Assembly (NCBI GenBank): GCA_027924585.1 | Contig: BSBM01000870.1 | Location: 5,703,001 to 5,767,000, forward strand | Direction of reading: 5' to 3' | DNA from: Larix kaempferi | Taxonomy: Eukaryota; Streptophyta; Pinopsida; Pinales; Pinaceae | Length of the DNA stretch: 64,000 bases | Shown: positions 9,956-21,051 of the stretch, piece by piece | How positions within the stretch are numbered: position 1 is the first letter of the stretch | Layout of the letters: each line of letters opens with the position of its first letter | The notes under the pieces: model-generated | Databases searched by the model: none | What the model was told of the DNA's origin: nothing | Seen by the model: the letters and a program-made list of their open reading frames with translations, nothing else | Position numbers and translations under genes: made by a program

Positions 9956-11359
9956 ATGAATGAACATGATATTATATTGCCTTCTAGTGAATCCCCCGTG
10001 ATCCTGTGTCCCATAGTAGAAGACAAAGAGTCAGGAAAAAGGAAGGACACTGGGATTCCTTCAGTGCACAAGGACCCAAAGAAGAAACAGAAAGAAAATA
10101 AAGATCAATTGGACACAGTGCTTCACGAGGATGACTACATAATGATCACCGCGAAGGTCACTGAGTAGATGGAGGAGCTCTCGACTGACAAGGAGAAGAA
10201 AGAAAAGATGATACAAGACAGTTTGGACCAAAACCTGACTACACTGCAAGGGATTTCACAAAAATTTGATGAAGTAAGAAAAATATTACCCTTGTTGTAG
10301 GATTCAAAGGCTGAAGGGGAGTCGGCAGGGACTTCACAGCAGCAAATCACCATTCCCACAAGGTCCCATGTTGTCCATCTGCAACCATTATCTATAAGGT
10401 TTCCTTTACCTGATCAAGTAATGTTGGATACAAAGAATGTGGAACGCGTGGAACTTGATCTTGCAAAGATACCATTGCCAACCCTACATTACTTTCAGTT
10501 GCAAGTTTTTGAAGAAATGCATGACAGAACCACAGATGCGCTGAAAGGATAGGCTAAACTACAAGCAGCTAACAGGCCGTTGGAGGAAGATAGCTCGTGG
10601 AGAGCTATGGAGCTTCAAGATAAGCATGATCGTCGGCTAAGACTGGAATCCACGATCACTATCATCGCAGATGACATAGATGAATTTGAGGTGCAACAGG
10701 AACCAGCCGATACTATTGTTAAGATTGGTGAACTGGTAACCAGTCTTGAGATGGAGATGCAAGACATGGAGATTCTCCATGAGGTTGACATTGTTGCCTT
10801 GAAGGTGAAGATAAACCCACAGACCCCATTGGACCAACAGCAGCTAAGGGCACAGGAGGTCAAGGCCGCAACAAAGAATATTGTTGTCGAAGTGACTAAA
10901 TTCCAGAGTCTGTTGGAAGTGGCATCGAAGGCATTCACTTCCCTCGAAGAAGACCCCGGATTGCTACAAGTAAAGAATGCAGTGAAAGATAAGTAAGCCA
11001 CACTAGAGAAGTTAGATGCAGAAGTGGAGGCCCTACAACCAAGAGATAGGATTCCAAAGTACAAAGAAATAAACACCCTCAAGAAGGAAGTGCAAGCCTT
11101 ACAAGAGAAAGAAACTAAAATGGGTGACAAGTCACCGCCATTATTGGAGGATTCCAGCAAAATCTCGCAGGAGATAGAGGAAAAATTAAAGAAACTGCGC
11201 GAGAATCAAGAACAGGTGGAAGGACAAATTGGGGAAGAGATCACACCTGAGATGTTGGATATGGTTAAGCAGGTCGAGCAGGATACGAAGGCTGCATCCG
11301 AGAAGCTGATTGATACATACAATGAGTTTGTCACGAAGCTAGCTCCGCAGGCGGCATAA
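9956..11359 (+). pseudogene. Retrotransposon additional ORF, C-terminal coiled-coil part, broken
   Basis: A single broken frame reads through about 465 codons, with TAG/TAA stops near 10166, 10300, 10550 and 10994. The composition is rich in E, K, Q, L and D. Long heptad-like stretches, such as LKKEVQALQEKETKMG and IEEKLKKLRENQEQVEGQ, predict coiled coil. An N-terminal basic patch HKDPKKKQKENKDQ resembles a nuclear localisation signal. No enzymatic motif is visible. Its position fits the distal part of the additional ORF whose start is at 1484, split by the copia element. The alternative is an independent ORF of another element. Sequence after the stop at 11357-11359 runs into a candidate LTR. 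Confidence 0.5.
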
Positions 11360-11405
11360 TAGATGGAGGAAGATGCACCTGCAGGTGGCTCGGGGGCGAG
11401 CCACA

Positions 11406-12784
11406 TGTAACTGTTAGGGGCCTATTGGGCCTGGCCCAGGTGGGGCATTTTGAGTGGGAAGGATTTTGAGAACCATGGAATTGAGCGTAGTTCAATTGGA
11501 ACAATTTTGGGATAAGTTTTGGTATGTTGCAAAGCTGCATGTAGCGTAGTGTCGGAAGAGCTGCGAAGTCAGTGCTGTGAAAAGAACAGTACTGTGATGT
11601 GTTTGGTCAACGAAATATCCACCTAAGAAGAGCGTTGGATGGAAGATAGCACATATTCTGGCTAGGTCATCGGAGATCTATTTTTGGCAAAGATACTCAA
11701 TAAATACCAAGTGGCGGGTAGGTGCAGATTGGGAGGAAGGTGACTGGTCGCACACACTGAGAACTACTACTTGAACCAGTCGTCTAAAGGCCGTGAAAGA
11801 AGGAACAACTCGGCGAGAGCAACATTTTGGTGTGCATGCGACAGTTTTGTAAACCTAAGGGTTTATGCCTTCGAAATGTAAATACATGACCTATGGGTCT
11901 TGATCTATAACTAAGGAATGATTTTGTATGGGAAGGGTTACTCTTCATTTTGTGATCATTATTGAATATTATCAGAGTCTGTAAGCTTGAAGCTATTGTA
12001 AAGGTTCTGCAACTGAGTGCGTGGAGACCTAATTTTGAGATAGAGAAGAGCGTCTGCCGCTGAGTGCGCAAACGAAGAACTGTTGTACCCATCCCTAAAG
12101 AAAATATAACAATAGTTCTTGTGGACGTAGCCTCCATTTGCGGGGTTAACCACATTAAATACCGTGTTATATGATTGCTTTGTGTGTTTGCCATTGTTCG
12201 ATTGCTTAATATAAATGCTTGATGTTACAGTTATCTGATATTTGTTGCTTTTATCTATATTCATCATGGAAGAGATGGGAATAAGATGCTAAGTAGTTCA
12301 TATATGGATTAATGTTAATGTTCAGCATCTATAAGTCTTTGAATTTATGGATCTGTTAAATAATCACAAAGTGAATTGTTAAATTCGAAGTGCTGCATCA
12401 AGGCACACTGCATGGTATATTTCATTCCCTTACATATATTCGAAACAATCTAAGTGTTGATGAATGATTAAGACTATTAATTAAGATTAGTTAGCTCGAT
12501 CAAGTCAGGAAGTGAACGCGTAGTCTGGTTGACGCGGTAATCCTTTATAATTCCTGCGAGATAAGATGTTGATAGCTTATCATCATATCACCAAGTTTAA
12601 GAATCCATAAAGAGAGATCTGCAAGGGAGCGTATACATTCCTTTGTGCTGACCTGTTGTTATAGCCCATTAGTACCACTTCGTCGTAATTGATGTGAAGT
12701 AGAATACTTCGTGCAGTCGATTATTTGCAGCGTGGAAGTTCTTACGGTGCTGCGCATCAGTGGATTTGGACACTCGCATCACCA
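11406..12784 (+). mobile_element. Candidate LTR and leader of the Tat-type element
   Basis: After the additional ORF a G-rich purine stretch is followed at 11406 by TGTAACTGTTAGGGGCC, a plausible LTR start. AATAAATACC near 11700 could be a TATA box. I found no second copy or primer site, so the end is arbitrary. No protein-coding signal is seen in this interval. Confidence 0.3.
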
Positions 12785-12810
12785 GGTTGTGGAAACCTGA
12801 TTCCACAACC
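12785..12810. other. Perfect 10-bp stem hairpin
   Basis: GGTTGTGGAA at 12785-12794 and its exact reverse complement TTCCACAACC at 12801-12810 enclose a 6-nt loop. It lies about 150 bp before the pol remnant. Role unknown. Confidence 0.7.
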
Positions 12811-12961
12811 ACCCCCTCAACTTCGCCTAGGGTGATACCTCAGACTGCTCGTAGTCTGTTGCCGAAAGGGCCGGTGAATAGGGGTTTTGTTGGTATCTTG
12901 TACCACGAAGTACCTGGGTCTACATTGGAAAACCTCTAGATCAGTATTTACGTCCAACAAA

Positions 12962-14829
12962 ATATGGAAAACATATCGAGAACTATTCCTATCTACATTT
13001 CCATCAAACCTAGAGTTGTGGAAAAACTTTTCATTGGGGTAGATTGTTCTCCTCAGGAGATCACTTTGTAAACCAATCTATTTAAGGAATTCTGTGACAT
13101 TTTTTCCTAGTCTTACGAGGAGATGACAGGCATCAACCCTGCCATTATAGAGCACGTCATCACAACTTACCCAAATGCTAAGCCTAAGAGACAGAAGCTC
13201 CATCTAGACAATCCTATAAAATCAACAGCTATTAAGGCGGAAGTTGAGAAGTTGCTCAAAGACGAATTCATCTATCCAATTGGTATGATGGAATGGGTGT
13301 CAAATCATGTTCCGGTAGATAAGAAGCAAGGAACCATTCGAGTCTGCACATATTTCTGGGATTTAAATAAATATTGTCCTAAAGATGATTACCATACACC
13401 ATTTATAGATTAGATCATCGATGTGTGTGCGGGCCATGAAATGTTTTCTTTTATGGATGGTTTTTTAGGGTATAACCAGATTCAGATAAAACCTGAAGAC
13501 CAGCACAAGACAACTTCCATTTTTCCTTGGGGGACCTTTACTTATTGGAAGATGCCATTTGGCCTAAAAAACGATGGAGCCACATTTCAGCATGCAATGA
13601 ACTTCGCTTTTCATGATATCAAACATGTAGTTGAACCTTATCGTGATGATCTCCCAGTGCTATCTCGCAAGAGACGGGATCATCCTGATCACTTGAGACT
13701 TGTGTTTGAATGATACAGATATTACAAGATTCGATTGAATCCTAATAAATGTGTGTTTTGCGTCGAGTCTGGACGTTTACTGGGTTTTATTGTATCCAGT
13801 CATGGTATCATGGTCGATCCACTTAAAGTTGAGGCTATTGTAAATCTGCCTCCTCCTCGAACCGTAAGACAACTTCAGACTCTGCAGGGTATGCCCAACT
13901 TCTTGCGACGTTTTATCATTAAATATGCCAAAATCACAAAAGGTTTCATGAGACTACTCAAACAAGATACCTATTTTATTTGGGATGAGGTTGCTCAGAC
14001 TTCATTTGAGGCCTTGAAAAATGAATTATTATCAGCCCCCTTGTTAAGCTCGCCAGATTATACCAAGGATTTCATGTTATATCTGGCTGCATCTGTATAC
14101 ACGATCGACATAGTACTTGTTCAGGAGGATGACAATATCCAAGAGCATGTCATTTACTATTTTTTGCGTGCCTTGATAGCTCCTGAGATTAAGTATTCTT
14201 ATGTGGAGAAGTTGGCATTAGTTGTTGTTCATGTTGTTCAGAGGCTACATCACTATATCTTATTACGAACTACCACAGTGATTGTTGAGGTCAAACCATT
14301 TCAATATGTTCTCACTCGACATATCATCGGTGGGAAATTCAATAAATGGATTGTAATCTTGCAAGAATTTGACCTAGTTTTTCAATCAGCTAAGTCAAAG
14401 AAATCACTGGTTTTCGCCGAACTAATCTCTGAATTTCCTAGTGACATAGTACACAATGAAGAAGATTCATTATTCCCGGATGAACACATATTCCTTATTG
14501 CATCTTCTGACCCATGGTATGGGGATATTTTAGTATATCTCCAGACTTTGAGGTGTCTTCCTACTTTCTCTAGGGATGAACAACAAAAACTGAAGAACCA
14601 TGCAAAGAACTATCTCATCATTTTTTATACTCTTTACATACGTGGGATAGATTCCATTTTACGTTGTTGTTTAACCTTAGAGGAATCCAAAACAATATTG
14701 AATGATGCTCACAGTGGATCCTATGGGGGTCATCTTTCTAGGTTGGAAACAACCCAGAAGATACTAAGTGCTGGTTATTTTTATCCCAGGATCTTCAAAG
14801 TTTGTGTGGAAGCTATGAAACGCTATTAG
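12962..14829 (+). pseudogene. Tat-lineage Ty3/gypsy RT, RNase H and integrase zinc finger
   Basis: This is the front of a Ty3/gypsy pol polyprotein. RT spans about 12990-13730, with DKKQGTIRVC, FSFMDGF-GYNQIQIKPEDQ, KMPFGLKN-GATFQ and the active site, here YRDD near 13640. RNase H and the connection region follow at about 13990-14450 (FIWDE, LLSSPDYTKDF, VIYYF, GGKFNKWIVILQEFDL). An H-H-C-C integrase zinc finger occupies about 14700-14835 (HSGSYGGHLS, then C-V-E-A, then PC past a stop). TAG at 13411, TGA at 13711 and TAG at 14827 break the frame; the first two are one C-to-T step from CAG and CGA. The wording matches the Tat lineage. The protease and gag that should precede it were not recognised. 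Confidence 0.92.
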
Positions 14830-14853
14830 CCATGCTAGTATTTCACCAAAAAG

Positions 14854-15770
14854 ATGAGAGCACACCCAACTCCTCTCCATCCTATGATTATAGTAGGCCC
14901 CTTCACCAAGTGGGGGATTTATTTCATGAATTGTAATCCAGTTTCTGCTGTAGGTCATCATCACATCATTGTTGTCGTCGACTACTTCACCAAGTGGGTC
15001 GAAGCAATGCCTACTATCAAAGCAGATGGGGAAATGGCTGCTTACTTCGTATTTAACCAAATCATTGCTAGGTTTGGTGTACCCAAAGAGATCCTCACCA
15101 ACCGCGGTCGATATTTTCATAACTACATGATTACCGACTTATACACCATGTTAGGTTTTCAGCGGGAAGATTCGTCTTCGTTTTATCCACAAGCGAATGG
15201 TCAAGTTGAAGCGGTCAACAAAACTTTGAAAACCATTTTGCAAAGGACCGATAATGCCAGTCGATCCAACCGGCACATCATGCTATATCCAACTCTTTGG
15301 GCATATCGAGCTAATGTTAACACTGCCACCAGGTTCTCTCCCTTTCAACTTATTCATGGGATAAAGGCAATTGTTCTGGTCGAATGCGAAATTCCTTCGT
15401 TAAAGTTTGCTATCCAATTACTCCCCGACAATTCAGTTTTAGAAGAATGTTTGCTGCACCTAGAACATCTTGATGAGCAGCGCTGTGATGCGCTCACAAC
15501 AAATGAAGCACATAAAAATTGAGTTAAAGGTCAATATGATAAGTCTGTCAAGCCTAGGTTTTTTCTCGAAGGAGACCTTATTTTGCTTTACGACCAAGAC
15601 AAGGAACCTTTAGGAGTTGGAAAGTTCAAGTCAATGTGGCTCGGTCCTTACATAGTCTCTAAGGTTCTGAAGAAGGGTGCTTACGAGTTAATGGATTACG
15701 ACGGTAATAAGTTGTCGGAGCCTAGAAATGGGCTCTACTTAAAAGTATTACGCTTAGGCCTCGATGCCCT
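14854..15770 (+). pseudogene. Tat-lineage integrase core and GPY/F domain
   Basis: Integrase core, continuing the pol frame after the stop at 14829. The first catalytic Asp is in VVVDYFTKWVEAMP and the Glu in ANGQVEAVNKTLK. The position of the second Asp reads LTNRGRYF, an Asp-to-Asn change that should abolish catalysis. The C-terminal part (from about 15583) carries the GPY motif as WLGPYIVSKVLKKGAYEL, closing with PRNGLYLK. A TGA at 15520 splits the two parts. The open frame runs to 15846, but sequence after about 15760 no longer looks like integrase. Confidence 0.92.
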
Positions 15771-15858
15771 TTCATGTATTATAGCTGTACATTTTTGTAG
15801 AGTTAGCTTTGCTTGTGGTTATCGTTACGTCTTATGTGTTTATTGATTTGTGTTTCAG

Positions 15859-16284
15859 ATGTCGACTGAATAATTCATAGGATTCGCTGATGGCGCTAGT
15901 CGCCACACCCTTTAGTTGTCTGCAACAATTTGGGTTATATTCTCACCATTTGTCCAACTGGTCTCTTCAGGAGGGGCTTGTTTGGGTCCCACAACGAATA
16001 ATGTAGATGAATACAGTGCAATCATAGAGTTACTCCAAGATGCTCTTCATCATGGCATTTTGCATCTGGAGGTAAGACTCAACTCGCAGTTGGTTGTGTT
16101 TCAGTTAATGGGTGAATATCAAGTTAGAGATCTTGGTTTTCTACGTCAGTTCTTGCGAGTTAGGTTACTTGAAAGACAATTTGATTACGTTACATATCAA
16201 CACATTCCAAGGAATTTAAATGCTCTAGCTGATTCATATGCAAATTATGTTTTAGATTGGAATCTACATCATACACATCCATAA
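15859..16284 (+). pseudogene. Archaeal-type RNase H downstream of integrase
   Basis: A second RNase H, distinct from the one inside RT-RH. Visible blocks are FADGASR (first Asp), GGACLGPTTNNVDEYSAI (Glu), a LEVRLNSQLVV block, GEYQVRD, and IPRNLNALADSYAN near the end (last Asp). The usual DSQLV Asp is Asn here, so catalysis is probably lost. An ATG at 15859 comes immediately after a polypyrimidine tract plus TTTCAG, a good splice acceptor, which suggests that this ORF was once reached by splicing. Stops at 15871 and 15913 break it. Dual RNase H is known for plant Tat elements; the position after integrase is notable. Confidence 0.8.
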
Positions 16285-16541
16285 TAAACAATTCACACAT
16301 AAAGATAAGAACACACATGTAAATAAAGTCAATACTGTATATAAGCCGTATCAAAAAATATATGAGTTTCAGTCATAAATTTGTCTAAGTGTCATATCAA
16401 TATAAAAAAAGGGCTCAACAAACTCAAAAATATACATATATAGGTCCTCCTCTATGGTGAAGGAGGGGCCTCTTCTACCTCTTCCATCTATGCCACGGCC
16501 TCTATGTAGCAGATGACTAGCCTAGCTACTTTCCTCAGTAG

Positions 16542-17726
16542 TCAAATCCATGCTCGGGGAATGCCCACAACATTCTCCTGCATATCGAGCGACATCCGCT
16601 TGATCTTATACGTCGGGATGTCATGAGTCAATCGACTCATCTTTCCCTCTATGTTCACCAACATGGCATCAACTTCCCCTATAATGACTTGTCGCACAAA
16701 GGTACTAGGGTGTCCATCAGGACACATAGGCCCAACATCTGCAAAAGACAATTCTTTCAGTATCTCAAACTCATCAAAAAATCATATATATAAAATGAAA
16801 AAATTAAATAATTTTTCAAAACATAACTTACCCATCTCTCCCTAGGAAGATCCTAGAGGAAGAGCCAGCTCAGGGTCATGACAGCAGTCCATACCCGCAT
16901 ATGGGAACTACTCTAAAGCCGGCACTTGCCGATCCCACCATGCCCAGTAATCCTCATAACTATAAGAGAGATTGCTCTCGTCGCTACCTTGGCGCTTGAA
17001 GATGTCTCCCCAATGAGTAATAAGGGTATCACGAGGATTGAGCGGGGGCAAGGCCATCCTTGGACTCAATGCAGGTACTCTCTCAAGGAAGAAGGTATAG
17101 AGGATACTTCCGTAACCAAAGTTCTTCATCACACCATTTTTGCATCTGGTAAGCTGAAGTTTCATGTTCACCAGTAAGCTCGAACACCTGTCATAAATAA
17201 CCCCGCGCAAGCATTATGTGCCCACATGCATATAGTTCCGTGAAGCAAGGTGTTGTGTTGCGCTTCCTCCCATCTGGTTCAGAGTACTCAAGATAGCTTT
17301 CAGTGGAAAGCTCGCAACACTTGCCATGGAAACTTGACTACCGGTCTTTGCAGTACCTCGCAAGAAGTAGGTATTGATATAGTCTTGCATGGAGAGGACA
17401 CCCGCACTTCGAGAGGTACCTTTGATATTTACCACTTCTCCTCTTTGAGAGAGACCAGTGATAAAGTAGATGTCATCAACAGTAAGTTCGAGAATCTCCC
17501 CTTGGATATTGAACACTCCAGCATTGGCATCCCAATACCGTACCATCCTTTCAAGCAATTGGGTTTGCGCTCGCATATTGATGGTTCGATAGAATTTTAA
17601 TAGCCCGCATCTTCTTAGTGCATGAAGAGTTAATGGATAGCCCATAGCTTGAGGATCCATTTCCCCATGCTCTCCTTCACACCACACAAGAACCATCCTG
17701 CAAAAATCATGCATTGCGTTGGTCAA
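16542..17726 (-). pseudogene. Antisense additional ORF with one intron
   Basis: On the minus strand one reading frame runs from 17726 to 16832, broken by stops at 17214, 16908 and near 16850. It is followed by a donor GTAAGT at 16831 and an acceptor TTTTGCAG ending at 16739. Joining the exons keeps the frame and continues to a stop at 16542. The protein has blocks YWDANAGVFNIQGEIL, LTVDDIYFITGLSQRGEVVN and YEDYWAWWDRQVP. It resembles antisense additional ORFs reported in plant Tat-type Ty3/gypsy elements and, loosely, plant mobile-domain proteins. Function unknown. It lies 260 bp beyond the second RNase H, tail to tail with pol. The start is uncertain because a TAG lies just upstream of 17726. 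Confidence 0.65.
16739..16831 (-). other. Probable 93-nt spliceosomal intron in the antisense ORF
   Basis: On the minus strand the intron reads GTAAGTTATG... to ...TCTTTTGCAG, is strongly A/T-rich, and splits an Asp codon in phase 1. The flanking exons stay in frame after removal. Confidence 0.6.
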
Positions 17727-18666
17727 ACGTTGTTTTTTTCCCTACTTCTTGCGGTGTGCGCTACTTTCATAGATGGACAGTAGCATCCTAGACGCAACTC
17801 CTTTGAAAACAGACCAGCGTACTTTTGTCGAGTGCGCTAGTCTTTTTCAAAGAGACCTGCGCACCCGCAAAACAAAACTAAAACTTCAATAAAAAATTAA
17901 TTTTCCCACTAAAAAACTATAAATTTACATGCAAATGAATGACAAGGATGATATTAGTTACTTGGAAGAAGTAGGAGCTGGTTTGATATCCCGGTTATAT
18001 CGCAACAAGCAAAGGAAGTTGAGTTTTGCTCTCCACACTTTTTTCTAAAAAATTGAAATGGTGAATTTTGTTTTTTATTTGAAACTATTTATAAAAATGT
18101 TCTTTTAAATTTTTACCCACTTTCATGAACGTGGTATAGTTTCGAATGTTTTTTAAATGTCTTATTTAATTCACTAATGTCTTTTGAGTTTTAGTGGATT
18201 AGGTAAAGTATACATTGCAGAATTTCACTATATTTTAAAATCAATCCGTCAAAGGTTTGTTTTCTTCATTGACATATCAGATTAAGTACCATACTATTCA
18301 GTATCTTATGTCATTGAAGAATTTTCTTTTGATTAAGCTACATCACTAACTTGGTTGTCTAGGATTCTATCATCTGGAAGGTCATGATAACTTATGTCCT
18401 TGAAGCTGATGAAGTCTTTTGAAGCCCTTGTTAGACTTTTTCAAAACAAACAAGATCACTGAGTATAGTTGTCTTTTCAGACTCGTTAACGGATTTGAAG
18501 CGACATCCACTTAAGTATAAGTTTACCCCTTTTTCGTACTTTTGAGGATTATTTACGAAAAAGGAATACTCTAGTCATACGTAAGAGTCCTTCTCTCACT
18601 ATTTTACACTTTTTCGGGTGAGGAGACTAACTATACGAAAAAGAACCTTTTGGATTCTTCTTTAGG
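17727..18666. other. AT-rich 3' region of the Tat element, no gene
   Basis: No ORF of note. TTTTCGTAC and ACGAAAAAGG variants recur at about 18530-18650, hinting at eroded short repeats. Confidence 0.4.
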
Positions 18667-18900
18667 GTTTTCAGACTCTCGAAACATGAAAACACCAATG
18701 AGCATTCACCTACTCCGGCTTGATGTGAAATCCACGAGAAGGTATATAGAGGATTGTTTAAGTTTTTCAGACTCTTTAAACAAGAAAACACCAGCGAGCA
18801 CATACCAACTCGGGCTTGATACTAAAATCCACGAATAGGTCTATGAAGTTATTGTTTAAGTTTTTCAGACTCCTCAAAAAATAAAACACCAGCGAGCATA
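18667..18900 (+). repeat. About 97-bp tandem repeat, two units plus partial
   Basis: TTTTCAGACTC followed by AAAACACCA(A/G)(T/C)GAGCA starts at 18667, 18763 and 18861. Spacing is 96 and 98 bp. Tandem arrays between the additional ORF and the 3' LTR are frequent in Tat elements. Confidence 0.85.
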
Positions 18901-21051
18901 AAGTATTGAGTTTTCTTTCTTGGACTCATTAAAAACAACAATAAGGATATTCTTTGATCAAAATAATAAGGGAAGAGAAGGGTATCAGACATATTTTTTC
19001 AGTTTCAAAGGTAGCTAGTCAGTCATGTCCTTGAACACAACACTTGTTTTGAGTCCATGATTCAATTGGGTTTCAGTTTTTGACCTTAGGGTGAACTTGA
19101 TCTTGGAGTTTTACTCCTCTGACTGGTTACTCTTCCAATAATATGGAAAATATGCTAATGTCTCCTAAATTGCAGGTTTATATCACATTCCCATAATGTT
19201 AAAAGCTTCCTAAGTCATTCTTGTGTCATGCTCACTATTCAAGGATACAGCCCGTGTTGACCATTCTACAGTAAAATTGACCTCATGTGTCGGCCATCCT
19301 GGTGTAAGTATGTTTCATCTTGTATTTTTCTTACTCCAAATCAGCTCAATATTATGAGTACTCCTCGTGTTGGATGATGGAGGATGCCTTAAGGCCTCCC
19401 TTCCAATGGACTTCTTCCCATCGACTTCAAATCATTGTACTCTGGGAAGGAAGTTTAGAGTTTCGAATAGTACCTTGGGGATTGCAATCATTAGTGGCAG
19501 TTTCCCTCACTATTGAATGGTGGGAATATATCAATGTCTCCTATTTAATAGATTCTTTAAGTGTTCGAATTCAGGACCATTTATTCACACTTGCTAGAAT
19601 GTACTAGGTACCTTGGGCCCCATTAACATTATCGATGGAATCCCTTGCGTTTGTTAACGGTATACATCAATGACCGGTAATCAAATGGTACCCCCCGTGT
19701 TCAACTCCAGCTTATTTATTCACATGGATAGGGTTCGTACCTTGGGATGTTTTGGATGAATACCTTGGCACTCGGATAACATCATCATTCATGTTATTAC
19801 CCAAGCTGTGCAAGACTGAGCCACGCTCATTTTTGGCTCTTCATGAGACATAGGTCCAACTTGTTGTTATGGCTATGATCTCTCATCATTAACATGGATC
19901 CACACTTGTATTTCAGTGGCCATGATATATATATCTCCCAGTTATGTATCAGATATCATGTTGTATCATAACGAACATCTATATGATGTCAAGATTGTAA
20001 TTGCTCGCTGACCTTGATCATTGTTTTCAGGTACTTTTGTGACTTCGTCCTGTGGTTTCTTGCTCCTCCTCTGACTTGGAATTATAATGTATTTCGACCA
20101 TCATTTCCCTCTGACCTCATACATTAGAGGGCATCTGTTATAGGTCAAATCTGCACTTCTCCTTCTGTGATCACATTGCGTTGTCGATCACACAAAATGA
20201 CACTATGGATGGAAGAGCTAGATTGACCTTAGATGATTTACTACTGAGATTACACCTCTTTAGCTAAAAACTATATTTTTTCTGCATATTTCATTAGACA
20301 TGCACTACTCTTACAATTGGCATTTAGCGCACTATGCGTTGGTTCTACTAAAGTAGACCTACACACTTAGCTTAAAAGTTGCATGCGCTAGTCTTTGAGA
20401 GCATTAGTTGTGTCCTATGTGCAAGTTATCTAGTGTAATACCTATGCACATATTAAGATGAAATGGAAAAATATATTAATATTACGAATTGGGATTAGGT
20501 TAGATTGGTATTGTAACTCCCCCAACCTCCTAATTCAACTACCTCACGAATCTAACTTCCTTCCTTGGCCATAAATACAAGGGGAAGCCACGAGGAAGGG
20601 GCCAATGAAGAAGAAGCTATTGTTATGCTGAAGGAATTTCTAAGTCATTGTGAGGAGCAGTAGCCTAGAACTCGGTTGCAGAAGTGCCTGGAACAGATCA
20701 GGTATAAATTGTATTTGGTTGCATTTCTTTGACAATAAAGATTGAGATATCCTTACCATCCCAATGGAATGTTGTTTCTATTGAATTTCTTATTATAGTT
20801 AATGTCATATTGTCTTCAATATCATTATATATTTGTAGTCAGGATATGTTGAGGAATGTCTGTTTATTTTGTAGGTACATTGCTGTGGAGATTGGGTGAA
20901 AGCTAGGACAAGATGCCATAAACAAGGTATTGATTTATGAATCCTAATCTCATTTTGTTTACAGTAATTAATGCAAAGTAGAATGTATCTATGTTTCACC
21001 CCATGTAAGTTGATAGCATCATTTCCACTGCTATAGGGTATAATCGTTCAC
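18901..21051. other. No gene recognised; possible LTR with TATA near 20570
   Basis: Repeated TACCTTGGG phrases occur at 19480-19770. CCATAAATACAA at 20569-20580 could be an LTR TATA box, and TGTTATAGG near 20146 an LTR start, but no partner LTR was found. A 95-codon open frame at 19320-19607 has no recognisable features. Confidence 0.35.

Noticed and set aside
10615-11160. 181-codon minus-strand ORF rich in Ser/Cys
   Set aside because: It is the antisense shadow of the coiled-coil additional ORF, whose plus-strand frame is longer and has ordered heptads.
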